From contig JAPLFY010000100.1 in assembly GCA_026390435.1 (NCBI GenBank), positions 1-64,000 of the forward strand: a DNA stretch of 64,000 bases, read 5' to 3'. Source of the DNA: Pseudomonadota bacterium (GTDB taxonomy: Bacteria > Bdellovibrionota_B > Oligoflexia > Oligoflexales > CAIYRB01). The notes beneath the pieces are model-generated. The model was given only the letters and a program-made list of their open reading frames with translations, searched no databases and was not told where the DNA came from. The translations under genes and the position numbers were made by a program. How positions within the stretch are numbered: the stretch's first letter is position 1; each line of letters opens with the position of its first letter. Positions 42,275-51,706 of the stretch are shown here, piece by piece.

Positions 42275-43087
42275 ATGACGGACCTTGATAGGGGTCGCGG
42301 ACTTTGGCTGCACGGCATTTCAGGCAGGATGGGTCGAGAGATCCAGAAGCTGTTTGTCGAAAATAAGGCGCCAGGGCTTCGGCTAGTCGGCGGAAGCGCT
42401 AGAACTTTCGAAGGTGATCCTTTCTATTTGGGAAGGACGACAACTCCGACCCTCCTTGCAAACGCCCTGGAAAGAGATGATGTCGAAATCGTCCTCGACT
42501 TTTCCAGCGCCGCTGGAAATCAACTGTTACTAGAGTCGTTTAAGTCTAGCCAACTTCGTCGCAAGGCACTGGTCATCGGCTCGACTGGAATGGGGGCACA
42601 CGACCAAAAGTTATGGCGTGAACTTGCTCAACAACGTGAATTGCGACTCTTGTTCGCACCAAATACCAGCATTGGTATTCTTATGGCCGTCAAGGCGGCT
42701 CTACTTGTGGCACCAACACTAAAAGGCCTTGGCTTTGATATCGAGATCACTGAGACGCACCACCGCAACAAACAAGACGCGCCAAGCGGGACCGCTCGCT
42801 TTCTAGCTGAGTCCATAGTTAGTGGTGTAGATGGTCTGAAGATAGTAACTGACCGGCACGGAGCAAGACTGGAGCATGAACTTGGTGTGCATGCAGTCAG
42901 GGGCGGCGGAGTATTTGGGGAACATGAAATACGGCTCATCGGAGATTCCGAGGAACTCTGCATCTCCCACCGCGCCTTCAGTCGAAGCCTATTTGCTGCT
43001 GGTGCCATCGTTCTTGTAAATTGGCTAGTGACAAAGAGTCCTGGCATTTATGGACTGCTCGATGTCGATCTTAGAGAAATTATCTGA
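42275..43087 (+). CDS. dapB: 4-hydroxy-tetrahydrodipicolinate reductase
   Basis: 270 residues. N-terminal nucleotide-binding LWLHGISGRMGREIQ; ETHHRNKQDAPSGTARF is the catalytic His/Lys motif. LVIGSTGM and FAPNTSIGI are also typical. It reduces the DapA product with NAD(P)H toward meso-DAP. The start directly follows dapA. lysA, usual in this order in delta-proteobacteria, is absent between argH-like and dapA. Confidence 0.92.
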   Translation: MTDLDRGRGLWLHGISGRMGREIQKLFVENKAPGLRLVGGSARTFEGDPFYLGRTTTPTLLANALERDDVEIVLDFSSAAGNQLLLESFKSSQLRRKALVIGSTGMGAHDQKLWRELAQQRELRLLFAPNTSIGILMAVKAALLVAPTLKGLGFDIEITETHHRNKQDAPSGTARFLAESIVSGVDGLKIVTDRHGARLEHELGVHAVRGGGVFGEHEIRLIGDSEELCISHRAFSRSLFAAGAIVLVNWLVTKSPGIYGLLDVDLREII

Positions 43088-43141
43088 CCAACTAGGCTAG
43101 CCGCCTAGCTTAACGGTTCAGCCGCTGCTCTAAGCCGCATC

Positions 43142-45232
43142 TTATTTGGAGTCGTCCTTAGCGTCTTTTGTAGACGATCCACGGTAGCGCAGACCACTGC
43201 CAAGCTGCACAAACGAAGTAGTCTCGTTATAAACAATCACCGTATCAGACCCTAACCAGTAACCATCTCGGGTCTGCACCTGAAGACTGTAAGTGCCCGC
43301 CGGCACATTAAAAAAGATTGCCTTGGTGAGTGGTGCATCGCTGAAGTACCAGCCGTCCCCCACATCAGCTCCAGATTGGTCAATCAGGCGCATGGCAATA
43401 GTCTCTTTTGACGCTCCCTTAGGCGCACTGTACTCGGCGAGCACAGCACCTAGTGTTGAGTCGTGACCAACCTGCGCATAGATCGACATATCCTCAATGA
43501 AGCCACGCGGTATGAGGGGCACCACTTTCTGCACATCATCTGCGTTGTAGGTGTAAACTACAGGTTCAAACTCAGCTGCGCGTGCATACACACGCTGCCG
43601 TCCATGAGTCAGCGGCACGGGGTCTTGAGTAGCCACTTGACCCGGTCCCACCTGCATCATCGGCGTGTCCGTTCCGAATGGGATGATGTCCACCATATCA
43701 ACATGTTTATATGCCTGAGCTGCCGATGGATCGTTACTCAGCTGCTCCTGCGCCGTCGCCATGCTCGTGAGCTGAACAGATAAGGTGCGGACATTGCCGA
43801 GGGTCAACTCGTCTTCAACATGAGTGCCAGCAAACAAAGCCACCGGCTGGGTCATGAGCGCAACGTCTCCTCTATAGAGGCTGAGACCCGCTGGACCTGG
43901 TGTTGTATTGAAGTAACAAAATCGTCCATCTGGTCCAGTCGAGGCCATAGCTCGATCTAGGAAACCGTACTGATTAAAGTAAAATGGGCCTTCCGCTGGC
44001 ATATCTAGACGCACCTCCACGCCACTTGCTGGCGCATGGTTGCGGCCTGATGCTTTCTCCGAGACCGAACCGCAGTATGAACCCAGTCCCGCCTGCTGAA
44101 CTGTTCCGGCGATACCCGAGAGTCCGTCGAAGATTAGGTTGCGCAGCAACCGCAATCTGACAACACCATCTTTTTGAGTCGGGAGCTCAGCCAGCGCCGA
44201 CCGCACTGTATCGTTTGGATCATCCACCCGCACAAGGAAGCGAGATTTTTTTGGCATATCTCTGATGGTCAAATGGCCGGTCGCATCGGTCTTACCAACA
44301 AACTCCGTGCCCATGACGCGCACATTAGCGCCAACCACAGGATAGATCTTTCCGCCTTCAGGATCCGAGCGATCGTCAATCAGCTGCAGGGTCACTGAAT
44401 GATAACCGACTTCATCTTTTGCACGATAAAACCTCTGTGCCTCAGCAGTTTGCCGTTCCATGGCCTGGGTCGTCTCGGCCACACTTTCACTCAGAGATGG
44501 CGACTTTAAAACAAGGTCGCGGGACAGTGGCTGACTAGAGTCCGGCTGAAGTTCACTATCCGCTTCTTTCTGGTCCACTTGTTGAGCGCTAGTGGCCGCT
44601 TCTAACCCAGAGTAATTAGCATTTGCGGTCGTTGCCGGAACTACACCATTTAAACTGATGAGATTATCTGGAACACGAATGTCCCAATTATTTTGCCGAG
44701 AATCACCATGCACAGTGACAGGGACGATGTACATACGCCCGTTGCTAAACGCATAAACCTCAGTCGCGCCGACTTTGAGGGCCGACAATTGGTTGATTTC
44801 ACGGCTCAAACTCAATGTTTTCTCATCACGCACAAATAAAGCAAGGTCACCAATGTCGCGGTCCAAGCGAATGGCCGCCGCTTGGCCAACTTTTGTAAAT
44901 GCTAACCGACTAGGAGAGAATAACAGGCCCGAAGGTGTGATTTTAATTTCCAAGACCAAAGAGGCATTCGTGTGATCAATGGTGCCTGAATCGACTGGTA
45001 AACCTACATTCTTTGCCTTCACTAATTCTTGAGGCTCTGACACTGCGGTTGTCACCGAAGAAACTTGGGCTTTACGTAGAAAATCTCGTACAGTTTGTTG
45101 GGGCCAGGCGGTCACTTCCCCAAGCCGCGGCCGAGTGCCAGCAAGTCCCGGCTGAGCGACAAGGACACCCGTCACGACGATCGTGATCGTGGATGCCGAC
45201 AAATAAACCCGATGTTTGCTACCGATGAACAT
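43142..45232 (-). CDS. Large exported protein with carboxypeptidase-regulatory-like domains, unknown function
   Basis: 696 residues with an N-terminal signal peptide (IGSKHRVYLSASTITIVVTG, cleavage near PGLAGT). The mature part has Gln/Ser/Glu-rich linkers (about 210-270), then several beta-sandwich-like modules: GANVRVMGTEFVGKTDATGH with DMPKKSRFLVRV (a typical TDxxGxFxI.dlP pattern of carboxypeptidase-regulatory-like folds) and ASTGPDGRFCYFNTTPGPAG. The last ~150 residues are beta-rich (TYSLQVQTRDGYWLGSDTVI). No catalytic motif is visible. It is probably a surface or periplasmic structural/binding protein. It converges with dapB; the following gene upstream is yqeY on the same strand but 236 bases away. 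Confidence 0.6.
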   Translation of the reverse strand: MFIGSKHRVYLSASTITIVVTGVLVAQPGLAGTRPRLGEVTAWPQQTVRDFLRKAQVSSVTTAVSEPQELVKAKNVGLPVDSGTIDHTNASLVLEIKITPSGLLFSPSRLAFTKVGQAAAIRLDRDIGDLALFVRDEKTLSLSREINQLSALKVGATEVYAFSNGRMYIVPVTVHGDSRQNNWDIRVPDNLISLNGVVPATTANANYSGLEAATSAQQVDQKEADSELQPDSSQPLSRDLVLKSPSLSESVAETTQAMERQTAEAQRFYRAKDEVGYHSVTLQLIDDRSDPEGGKIYPVVGANVRVMGTEFVGKTDATGHLTIRDMPKKSRFLVRVDDPNDTVRSALAELPTQKDGVVRLRLLRNLIFDGLSGIAGTVQQAGLGSYCGSVSEKASGRNHAPASGVEVRLDMPAEGPFYFNQYGFLDRAMASTGPDGRFCYFNTTPGPAGLSLYRGDVALMTQPVALFAGTHVEDELTLGNVRTLSVQLTSMATAQEQLSNDPSAAQAYKHVDMVDIIPFGTDTPMMQVGPGQVATQDPVPLTHGRQRVYARAAEFEPVVYTYNADDVQKVVPLIPRGFIEDMSIYAQVGHDSTLGAVLAEYSAPKGASKETIAMRLIDQSGADVGDGWYFSDAPLTKAIFFNVPAGTYSLQVQTRDGYWLGSDTVIVYNETTSFVQLGSGLRYRGSSTKDAKDDSK

Positions 45233-45432
45233 AGCTAACTATCCAGTGATTCAATTACGTCCAGATCCCCAACCGTGCCTATCGGACTAACTCCGAAAAC
45301 ATTTAAGCCGAGGTCGTTAGACTTCATTAAGTATGGGGGCGAGGAGGGCTTGAACCGCGCAAGGTGTAGGAGCCCATTATATTTTAACGCCGAGGCTACC
45401 CCACCCACAACTGAGCAAGTTTCGCCCGCTTG

Positions 45433-45455
45433 GATCAGGCCCGTAATGCCTGATC
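45433..45455 (-). terminator. Hairpin after yqeY, terminator-like without T-run
   Basis: GATCAGGC-(7)-GCCTGATC, a perfect 8-bp stem 13 bases beyond the yqeY stop on the minus strand. There is no T-run after it on that strand, so it is at best a weak or factor-assisted terminator. Confidence 0.4.
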
Positions 45456-45468
45456 AAAAGACGGAAAT

Positions 45469-45906
45469 TTAGAGACTTGCCAACTTGTCCTTCAGGAGCT
45501 GGCTAACCACTTTGCCATCACCACCGCTACCCAAACGAGCTAAAACCTCTTTCATAAGCGGACCAAAGGCACGCTCAGAAGTGGCTAGCAAAACTTCATC
45601 GATCGCCTTTTTGACCTCATCCGGCCCAACTTTCTTGGGCAAATAATCGTCAACAATGGCTATTTCCGTCTGAATCTGGGTCCGCTTTTCACCCTCGGGA
45701 TAGTCATCTAGAGATTTGGTTAATCTCTTTTGATACGTAGCCACCACTTTCAAAACATCCGCTTCCGGCAGGTCCTGATGAACATTCACTGCGGCTTGAG
45801 CATATTTGATTTCACTTAAAATCATCCGAAGTACGCTCAACCGATCTTTATCTTTTGCCTTCATGGCAGTCTTTAGGTCTTCGGTAATTCGATCTTTAAT
45901 TGCCAC
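45469..45906 (-). CDS. yqeY: GatB/YqeY domain protein
   Basis: 145 residues, helical. MAIKDRITEDLKTAMKAKDK and LSVLRMILSEIKYAQ, then GPLMKEVLARLGSGGDGKVV, are the standard YqeY signature, a domain also at the C-terminus of GatB. Members may take part in tRNA-dependent amidation or tRNA binding; the stand-alone role is unclear. A good GAGG precedes the ATG. It follows the pyruvate-kinase-like gene by 40 bases on the same strand. Confidence 0.9.
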   Translation of the reverse strand: MAIKDRITEDLKTAMKAKDKDRLSVLRMILSEIKYAQAAVNVHQDLPEADVLKVVATYQKRLTKSLDDYPEGEKRTQIQTEIAIVDDYLPKKVGPDEVKKAIDEVLLATSERAFGPLMKEVLARLGSGGDGKVVSQLLKDKLASL

Positions 45907-45946
45907 GTGAGCCTCCCGTCATGGTTGATGGAGAAAACTACCTAAT

Positions 45947-47371
45947 TCAGGACAACGTTTGCACCGTGAATAAATTACTCGCCTCCCGCCCAACCGGGGA
46001 CAGACTGATGGCAACAAATATTACCTGATCACCAGCCTTGAGCCAGCTCTCCCGGACCAACTGGTCATTCACGACCGGCAAGACTTCGTCGAGATTTGGA
46101 GCAATATCGAGCAGCATGCATTCAAGCCCGCGCACCAATGACAGCCGCTGCATCACTGCCGGCGAGAATGTCACTGCGATAATGGGCACGGGCGCCCTGA
46201 AACTAGCCAGCTTACGAGCCGTATTGCCAGCTTTGGTGATCGTAACAATCGCCTTAGCTTTAATCCGTTCAGCCGTCCGCAATGCATGGTACGCGATTGC
46301 GTCCATTTCATTAGTGACTTTGGGTGCGCGCTTCACCCAGTTCAGTTGGACATTGGTAGCGTGGGCCTCGATATCAAGAATAATACGCGACATCACTTCA
46401 ACAGCTTTGTCCCCATAACGGCCGTTCGCCACCTCTTCTGACAGCATGACTGCGTCAGTACCGTCAATTACAGCGTTGGCGACATCGGACACCTCAGCCC
46501 GTGTTGGCGTCACGTTACGACGCATAGAAGCCAACATTTCACTAGCGGTCAAAACCACTTTCGCGCGGTCGTTACAGAGCTGAATGATTTCTTTAGTCAT
46601 CATCGGTACATTTACCGGGCTGACCGTCAATGCCAACTCCCGACGAGAAATCAAAACTCCGTCCACATGATGCAATAGCGACTCGAGCGCCTCGTAGACG
46701 TCCCCTGAGTCCACCTTGAGAATCACCCATGGAGCGTGGTCTCCGTGGTCGGCGCGTAAGCGCTCCCCAAACTCCTTCAGAGTGTCTTTTGTCCAGTGGC
46801 CCGGCACAATGATGTAGTCAATACCATCGGCAATTAGAGGTTTTAGTTCTTCGTGAGTCACCTTTAAACGTTCCTGAAACCGGTACGTCGCGGGAACCAT
46901 GACATCCATTTCAGGATAGATAGTGCCGCCCTGGGTCACTTCCAGCTCGGCTCTGTCGCTCGCCACACTAAGAGTGCGCAGAGCCACATTGCCAGCCCCA
47001 ATAAACACCTTCGCGTCGGCCACAAAGAGCCGCTCCCAATTGGCGGCCTTAATTGTCAGTCCACCCGGAATATTTGTCGTCGATACGATTAGACGATCAC
47101 CAAAGCTAACCTCGCGTGGCTGAGTGAGCCCTGCAACAATCGCCTGTGTCCAGCTGGCAATATCTAACATCACTGGCGGGCGATGTGTCTTACCTCGATT
47201 GGATTCCACGACTTTGATAAATTCTCTTATCGCCGGGACTGCCTTCGGTTCGTAGACTAGCCGCAGTACATCCACATCTTGCCGGCAGACCTGCTCAGCC
47301 TCCACCGCCGTCAGTGCTTTGCCCTCGAACGATTTGACGACTTTTGTACGGCGATTATCCCGCTTAATCAT
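45947..47371 (-). CDS. Divergent pyruvate-kinase homologue
   Basis: 474 residues covering the whole pyruvate-kinase fold. The strongest match is TASEMLASMRRNVTPTRAEV with SDVANAVIDGTDAVMLSEEV (275-314). Catalytic positions differ from the canonical enzyme: RxNFSH is R37-LVYEP, so Asn and Ser of the K+ site are lost; DTKGPE is D70-IASWT; the KIE metal loop is KVD (219-221); the ARGDLG loop is SRREL (242-246), D to E; and MLSGETA is MLSEEVA. Catalytic Lys219 remains. It could be a changed-specificity or regulatory homologue, or a weakly active enzyme, and I do not name it pyk. It is in a run psd-pyk-like-yqeY. Confidence 0.75.
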   Translation of the reverse strand: MIKRDNRRTKVVKSFEGKALTAVEAEQVCRQDVDVLRLVYEPKAVPAIREFIKVVESNRGKTHRPPVMLDIASWTQAIVAGLTQPREVSFGDRLIVSTTNIPGGLTIKAANWERLFVADAKVFIGAGNVALRTLSVASDRAELEVTQGGTIYPEMDVMVPATYRFQERLKVTHEELKPLIADGIDYIIVPGHWTKDTLKEFGERLRADHGDHAPWVILKVDSGDVYEALESLLHHVDGVLISRRELALTVSPVNVPMMTKEIIQLCNDRAKVVLTASEMLASMRRNVTPTRAEVSDVANAVIDGTDAVMLSEEVANGRYGDKAVEVMSRIILDIEAHATNVQLNWVKRAPKVTNEMDAIAYHALRTAERIKAKAIVTITKAGNTARKLASFRAPVPIIAVTFSPAVMQRLSLVRGLECMLLDIAPNLDEVLPVVNDQLVRESWLKAGDQVIFVAISLSPVGREASNLFTVQTLS

Positions 47372-47378
47372 AAATGCC

Positions 47379-48209
47379 TCATCCGCAAAAGGTCTGACCC
47401 ACCCGTACGGGCCGACTGTCCTGCGCCTCTATAAGTTTCAATCCGTTAATTGCAGCTTTATCAAAGATAACAACGACAGTTGAGCCAAGCATGAAAGTAC
47501 CTATTTCATCCCCAATCAAAACCGGGCTTGGCGGATCTAATATCAACTCAGAAACGACAGGACGCCATTGTCTTTGGGCACTGTTAGTCACAAGCCCTGG
47601 CGCCAACGGGGTCACCATCCTGCCAACATTAAACGCACCGACCATCACGACGAAAGCCGTACCCCCATGTTCTGGCGAGAACTCAAAAACCAATCGCTCG
47701 TTGCGCGCAAATAGCCGCGGGATTCGCCTTACGAACGAACTATTCACCGGCCACAGCTCGCCTGGACGATGCGTGATGCGGCGGACTACGCCTTTAAATG
47801 GAGCATGGACACGATGGTAGTTATGGGGCGCTAGATATATCGTCTGATACCAAGCAAACTCTGGCCTCTCCCCTTGGTAGTTCGGACCAAACACCAACTC
47901 GCTAAGATCGTAGTCGAGGCCCTTGACCTGAATCGCCCGACCTGACACCGCCGGCGCTGACATGGCAAGATAGCCGTCAGCGGGCGAACACACCGGACCC
48001 TCAAAGCCGCGCACACCGGGTTTTAGACTACGGGTGAAAAGGTCTTCAATTGTGGCGTAACTCGCAAGCGGAGACGCCGCCTCGCTCATGTTTATGCCGA
48101 AAGCTTTGGCAAATATCCGGTTAGCCAATATGGCCAACGGCTTCGGCAGACGAGCGCGAGCTAAAAGTCCGGTCGTAAAACTCATTATATTTTGTGCTAC
48201 TAGAGCCAT
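47379..48209 (-). CDS. psd: Phosphatidylserine decarboxylase
   Basis: About 276 residues. The autocatalytic site is FMLGSTVVVIFDK: cleavage at Gly-Ser in LGST makes the pyruvoyl group. Supporting motifs are YLAPHNYHRVHAPFKGVV, PADGYLAMSA and FNVGRM. It makes phosphatidylethanolamine at the inner membrane. The start is unclear; I use ATG 48209, but ATG 48185 or a TTG at 48287 are possible and no candidate has a clear ribosome-binding site. The gene ends 7 bases before the pyruvate-kinase-like gene. Confidence 0.9.
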   Translation of the reverse strand: MALVAQNIMSFTTGLLARARLPKPLAILANRIFAKAFGINMSEAASPLASYATIEDLFTRSLKPGVRGFEGPVCSPADGYLAMSAPAVSGRAIQVKGLDYDLSELVFGPNYQGERPEFAWYQTIYLAPHNYHRVHAPFKGVVRRITHRPGELWPVNSSFVRRIPRLFARNERLVFEFSPEHGGTAFVVMVGAFNVGRMVTPLAPGLVTNSAQRQWRPVVSELILDPPSPVLIGDEIGTFMLGSTVVVIFDKAAINGLKLIEAQDSRPVRVGQTFCG

Positions 48210-48549
48210 CGCTTTGTCGACACCACAAAACTGGGAGTTATTGGATTCATTACACAACAAGACAGTACTTTTACCATCAGGATGCAACGATTGTCTCGTG
48301 ATGAAACGATGATGCGACTTGTCGGGTAAGTTTTATCAACTTTTACTCGGGCGGCCCTCCGCCAGGATTTAACTCCGAGCAATTTTTATAATTTTTTGCA
48401 AATATTTCAGTATGTTAATAATATTATAAATGATTTATATGGCAGGTCTTGGCGGAATTTGACGACTGATGTAAAGTCGGTACGTCGGAGCCCTGCGTAA
48501 CCTGGCAATCGCTTCAATGGACTGCAAACCTCTCGGAGGAGAGAAGCAA
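48210..48549. other. AT-rich divergent intergenic region between psd and the small-protein gene
   Basis: About 340 bases if psd starts at 48209. A strongly AT-rich block lies at about 48377-48440, containing TATAAT at 48387-48392 and TATTATAAAT near 48422, so promoters for both directions probably lie here. No gene or stable RNA fold is visible. Confidence 0.45.
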
Positions 48550-48747
48550 ATGAAATCGTCGACTCAAGAAACAACATCCGCGAGCGCTAAACATCTAGTT
48601 ACCGATAAGGCAGTCAAGCTGCTTGCTAGTTCCATCTACCGGCATCTCCAGGATGAAGGTTGTGAAGCGCGAGATATCATCTCTGTGTCCTCCCAGCTGA
48701 TCGGACTCGTGACGACAGAGCTGCAGAGAGACGAGCAGCTGCCTTAA
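48550..48747 (+). CDS. Small protein of unknown function (65 residues)
   Basis: 65 residues with an excellent ribosome-binding site (CGGAGGAGAG, 6 bases before ATG). Mostly helical: KHLVTDKAVKLLASSIYRHL then GCEARDIISVSSQLIGLVTT. There is no signal, Cys motif or membrane segment. I recognise no family, but the strong start signal and the amphipathic pattern make a real gene likely. It ends 49 bases before the TetR-type regulator on the same strand. Confidence 0.65.
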   Translation: MKSSTQETTSASAKHLVTDKAVKLLASSIYRHLQDEGCEARDIISVSSQLIGLVTTELQRDEQLP

Positions 48748-48755
48748 TTATTGGC

Positions 48756-48790
48756 AGGAATTTTCTTCCTAGTGCGATGTTTGCTATAAT
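48756..48790 (+). promoter_or_regulatory. Promoter of the TetR gene with an overlapping inverted repeat
   Basis: TATAAT at 48785-48790 is a perfect -10; TTTCTT at 48762-48767 is a weak -35 with 17-base spacing. The inverted repeat AGGAA-(5)-TTCCT (48756-48770) overlaps the -35, a typical site for self-repression by a TetR protein. Expected transcription start is at or next to the ATG at 48797. Confidence 0.55.
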
Positions 48791-48796
48791 GAAAGC

Positions 48797-49447
48797 ATGA
48801 AAGCAAAATTATCGCGCGGAGCGAGCACGCGGCAGAGAATTATCGAAACCGCTGCTAAGCTCGTCAATAAACAAGGGGTGAACGGCACCAGTGTCGACGA
48901 TGTATTACATGCATCAGGCACTGGAAAAAGCCAGTTCTATCATTACTTCACTAGCAAGGAAGCATTAGTGAAGGAGCTAATCGGGTATCACGTAGCTGCC
49001 TTGCCTGCTGCACAAGATGCCCTTTTAGGTAACTTAACTACCCTTGGCGGTATTGATGCATGGCTTGATCAAATTGTCGCGGACTATCACAGCGGGGCAT
49101 ACGCTGATGGCTGTCCGATAGGCAACCTGGCCAACGAACTCGCTGCGCAAAGTGAAGAGCTGCGCCTAAATCTCCAAGCGACCTTTGCCAATTGGGAGGC
49201 CTGCCTGGCTCGCGGGTTGCTCTCGCTGCAAACCTCAGGGCATCTTCGCCGAGATCTCGATCCAACTGAACTCGCAACATTTTGCGTCGCAGCAATCGAA
49301 GGCGCGCTCCTACTGGCGAAAACTGAGAAAGCAATTGGGCCACTGACAGCTACCGTGAGCCAGATTCGCAATTTATTAAAGATGTCCTCGATTGGGGCAA
49401 GTAAACCGAGGCAAAAAGTTCGCGGCAATTTCACATTCTGCCCTTAG
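48797..49447 (+). CDS. TetR-family transcriptional regulator
   Basis: 216 residues. The N-terminal TetR HTH is clear: TRQRIIETAAKLVNKQGVNG, then SVDDVLHASGTGKSQFYHYF and TSKEALVKELI. The C-terminal ligand/dimer domain has DGCPIGNLANELAAQSEELR, a pattern of the LmrA/YxaF-like TetR group that controls efflux or dehydrogenase genes. No ribosome-binding site is visible before ATG 48797, and the -10 lies 6 bases upstream, so the mRNA may be leaderless. The likely operator overlaps its promoter. The gene is followed by trmFO, which is not an obvious target. Confidence 0.88.
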   Translation: MKAKLSRGASTRQRIIETAAKLVNKQGVNGTSVDDVLHASGTGKSQFYHYFTSKEALVKELIGYHVAALPAAQDALLGNLTTLGGIDAWLDQIVADYHSGAYADGCPIGNLANELAAQSEELRLNLQATFANWEACLARGLLSLQTSGHLRRDLDPTELATFCVAAIEGALLLAKTEKAIGPLTATVSQIRNLLKMSSIGASKPRQKVRGNFTFCP

Positions 49448-49579
49448 TTGGCGCCGGCAAAATATCGCAACCACTTATAATTATTATATATAAGAGGTTT
49501 TTCTACCTCATACTCCGAAGATCATGCTAGGTTCCCGCGAAGTTTGCGGCCCTAGTTAGCGTCTGAAAGAGCAAATTCC

Positions 49580-50926
49580 ATGGAAATACATATCGTTGGT
49601 GGTGGCTTGGCCGGTGCTGAGGCCGCTTGGCAGATTCTTCAAGCCGGGTTCACGGTCATTTTACATGAGATGCGGCCCCTAAGCACAACACCCGCGCACA
49701 AGACTGGTGACCTAGCCGAGTTGGTATGCTCAAACTCGCTGAAGTCCTTGTCTCCTGACTCCGCCCCTGGACGCCTCAAAGAGGAGATGTTGGCTCTCGA
49801 CTCGCTGATCATCACAGCCGGCAAAGCGGCCCAGGTGCCCGCTGGGCAAGCACTTGCGGTTGATCGCGCAATATTCTCCAACTACATCGAGACTAAGTTA
49901 GCTTCGCACCCAAGCTTCCGTCGGGTCGCCGAGGAAGTGTCACAGCTGCCGTCGCCAGACGAAATGTTGGCCCGAGACGAATGGTGGGTCGTGGCGACGG
50001 GGCCGCTAACAAGTGCCGCTCTAGCGTCACAGCTTGAGGAACTGTCTCCCGGACATCGCCGCCTTTACTTCTACGATGCGATCGCACCCGTAATCGCAGC
50101 TGACTCTATTGATTTAGAACAAACCTTTCGAGCTAGCCGCTACGACCGCGATACAGACGGAGCCGGCAGCGACGGTGACTACTTAAATCTGCCACTCGAC
50201 AAAGCGCAATACGAAGCCTTCGTAGCAGCCGTCGCTACCGCTGAGTACATGCCACTGCATAAATTCGAAGAAACACGCTATTTCGAAGCCTGTCTGCCGA
50301 TTGAAGTCATGGTGGAACGAGGCCCCAACACTCTGCGTTTCGGCCCCATGAAGCCCATGGGCCTAACCAACCCTAAGACCGGTCACCGCCCCTGGGCGAA
50401 CCTCCAACTGCGCATGGAGAACGTCGAAGGCACCATGTACAGCATGGTTGGGTTCCAAACGAAAATGAAATGGCCGGAGCAAAAGCGGGTATTCTCCATG
50501 ATCCCGGCTTTACGCGACGCGGAGTTTCTACGTTTTGGCTCTGTGCACCGAAACACCTATCTTAATAGCCCGGAAGTGCTGAATCAGGACTTTTCCTGCA
50601 AGTTGTCCCCGCGCTTGTTCATTGCCGGTCAGATCACCGGGGTGGAAGGTTACACGGAATCTGCTGCTATCGGTCTGTTAGCAGGACGGGCATTAGTCGC
50701 CAAAGCGCGCAGCGAGAGCTTCGCAATGCCTCCGCGCGACACCGTCATCGGTGCCCTCGCTCATTATGTGACTCACGGTGGACTGGGCGAATTCCAGCCA
50801 ATGAACGCAAACCTCGGCCTTCTGCCGCCACTGGAAAGACAAAGGGGCGAGAGCAAGGTCAGCAAAAAGGCGCGGCAATGCAGCGCCGCTCGCGAACGTT
50901 TTGAGGAGTATCTGAGCCACCCTTAA
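49580..50926 (+). CDS. trmFO: Folate/FAD-dependent tRNA (uracil-54-C5)-methyltransferase
   Basis: 448 residues. N-terminal FAD-binding MEIHIVGGGLAGAEAAWQIL, then HEMRPLSTTPAHKTGDLAEL, CSNSLKS (with the Cys typical of TrmFO), YFYDAIAPVI and QITGVEGYTESAAIGLLAGR. It makes m5U54 in the tRNA T-loop using methylene-THF and FADH2, the alternative to SAM-dependent TrmA. It converges on tpiA with a 4-base overlap. Confidence 0.95.
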   Translation: MEIHIVGGGLAGAEAAWQILQAGFTVILHEMRPLSTTPAHKTGDLAELVCSNSLKSLSPDSAPGRLKEEMLALDSLIITAGKAAQVPAGQALAVDRAIFSNYIETKLASHPSFRRVAEEVSQLPSPDEMLARDEWWVVATGPLTSAALASQLEELSPGHRRLYFYDAIAPVIAADSIDLEQTFRASRYDRDTDGAGSDGDYLNLPLDKAQYEAFVAAVATAEYMPLHKFEETRYFEACLPIEVMVERGPNTLRFGPMKPMGLTNPKTGHRPWANLQLRMENVEGTMYSMVGFQTKMKWPEQKRVFSMIPALRDAEFLRFGSVHRNTYLNSPEVLNQDFSCKLSPRLFIAGQITGVEGYTESAAIGLLAGRALVAKARSESFAMPPRDTVIGALAHYVTHGGLGEFQPMNANLGLLPPLERQRGESKVSKKARQCSAARERFEEYLSHP

Positions 50927-51693
50927 AGGGCAGCTCGTACCATCTTCGCAAAGTCCTCTGGCTTCAGTGATGCGCCACCCACCAGTGCGCCATCGATATC
51001 TTTTTGAGATAGCAACTCGCCAATATTATTTGGCGTGGCACTGCCGCCATAAAGAATGCGAATCCCCGAGCCAATACTGTGACCAAATAAGGCCAAGAGC
51101 AATCCGCGGATCTCGGCATGTACCTCTTGCGCCTGGGCCGCTGAAGCCGACCTGCCAGTGCCGATAGCCCAGACAGGCTCGTAAGCCAGAATCAAATCTT
51201 TTGGATCTTGAATGTCTGCCAAGGCTACTTTTACTTGGCGCGCTACTACGTCTTGGGTAAGTCCCGCTTCCCGCTGCTCAAGTGTCTCGCCAACACAGAC
51301 AATCGGCAGCACTTCATGGACAAGCGAAGCCTTAGTCTTCTTGGCGACCGTTACATCTGTCTCGGCAAAATACTGCCGACGTTCACTGTGACCAATCAGT
51401 GTCGCGCTGACGCCAACCTCTTTAATCATAGGTACTGACACTTCGCCAGTGAAGGCTCCAGCTGTTTCCCAATGAATATTTTGCGCCGCAATCCGGACAC
51501 CACTAGGTTCCGCAAGCGGCACTGCATGCGCTAGCAACGTCGGCGGCACGGCGAACAACACGTCGACACGGTCGCTCAACGACTCATCTTGGTGCCAACC
51601 AACTGACTCAAAAAAAGTCTCGAAAAACCCAGCCAGGTCACGGTTGAGTTTATTCATCTTCCAGTTTCCGGCCAACATCTTGATACGCTTCAT
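50923..51693 (-). CDS. tpiA: Triosephosphate isomerase
   Basis: 256 residues. [20 protein letters not shown] (catalytic Asn/Lys), [15 protein letters not shown] (His), [16 protein letters not shown] (catalytic Glu and loop 6) and GSATPNNI. Interconverts DHAP and GAP. ATG 51693 starts at the conserved N-terminus; the longer frame reaching 51846 would run deep into pgk. It lies 13 bases after pgk, a glycolysis pair. Confidence 0.95.
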   Translation of the reverse strand: MKRIKMLAGNWKMNKLNRDLAGFFETFFESVGWHQDESLSDRVDVLFAVPPTLLAHAVPLAEPSGVRIAAQNIHWETAGAFTGEVSVPMIKEVGVSATLIGHSERRQYFAETDVTVAKKTKASLVHEVLPIVCVGETLEQREAGLTQDVVARQVKVALADIQDPKDLILAYEPVWAIGTGRSASAAQAQEVHAEIRGLLLALFGHSIGSGIRILYGGSATPNNIGELLSQKDIDGALVGGASLKPEDFAKMVRAAL

Positions 51694-51706
51694 CGTCTTT
51701 TCGGCC

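Noticed and set aside
43092-43110. Terminator between dapB and the convergent exported-protein gene (CTAGG-(7)-CCTAG)
   Set aside because: The stem is only 5 bp with no T-run on either strand; too weak to call.
45334-45415. tRNA-like sequence on the minus strand (GGTTCAAGCCCTCC followed by GCCCCCA)
   Set aside because: A T-loop-like motif is present, but the T stem has two mismatches, the acceptor pairs only 5 of 7, and no proper D arm or anticodon arm can be drawn. At most a remnant.
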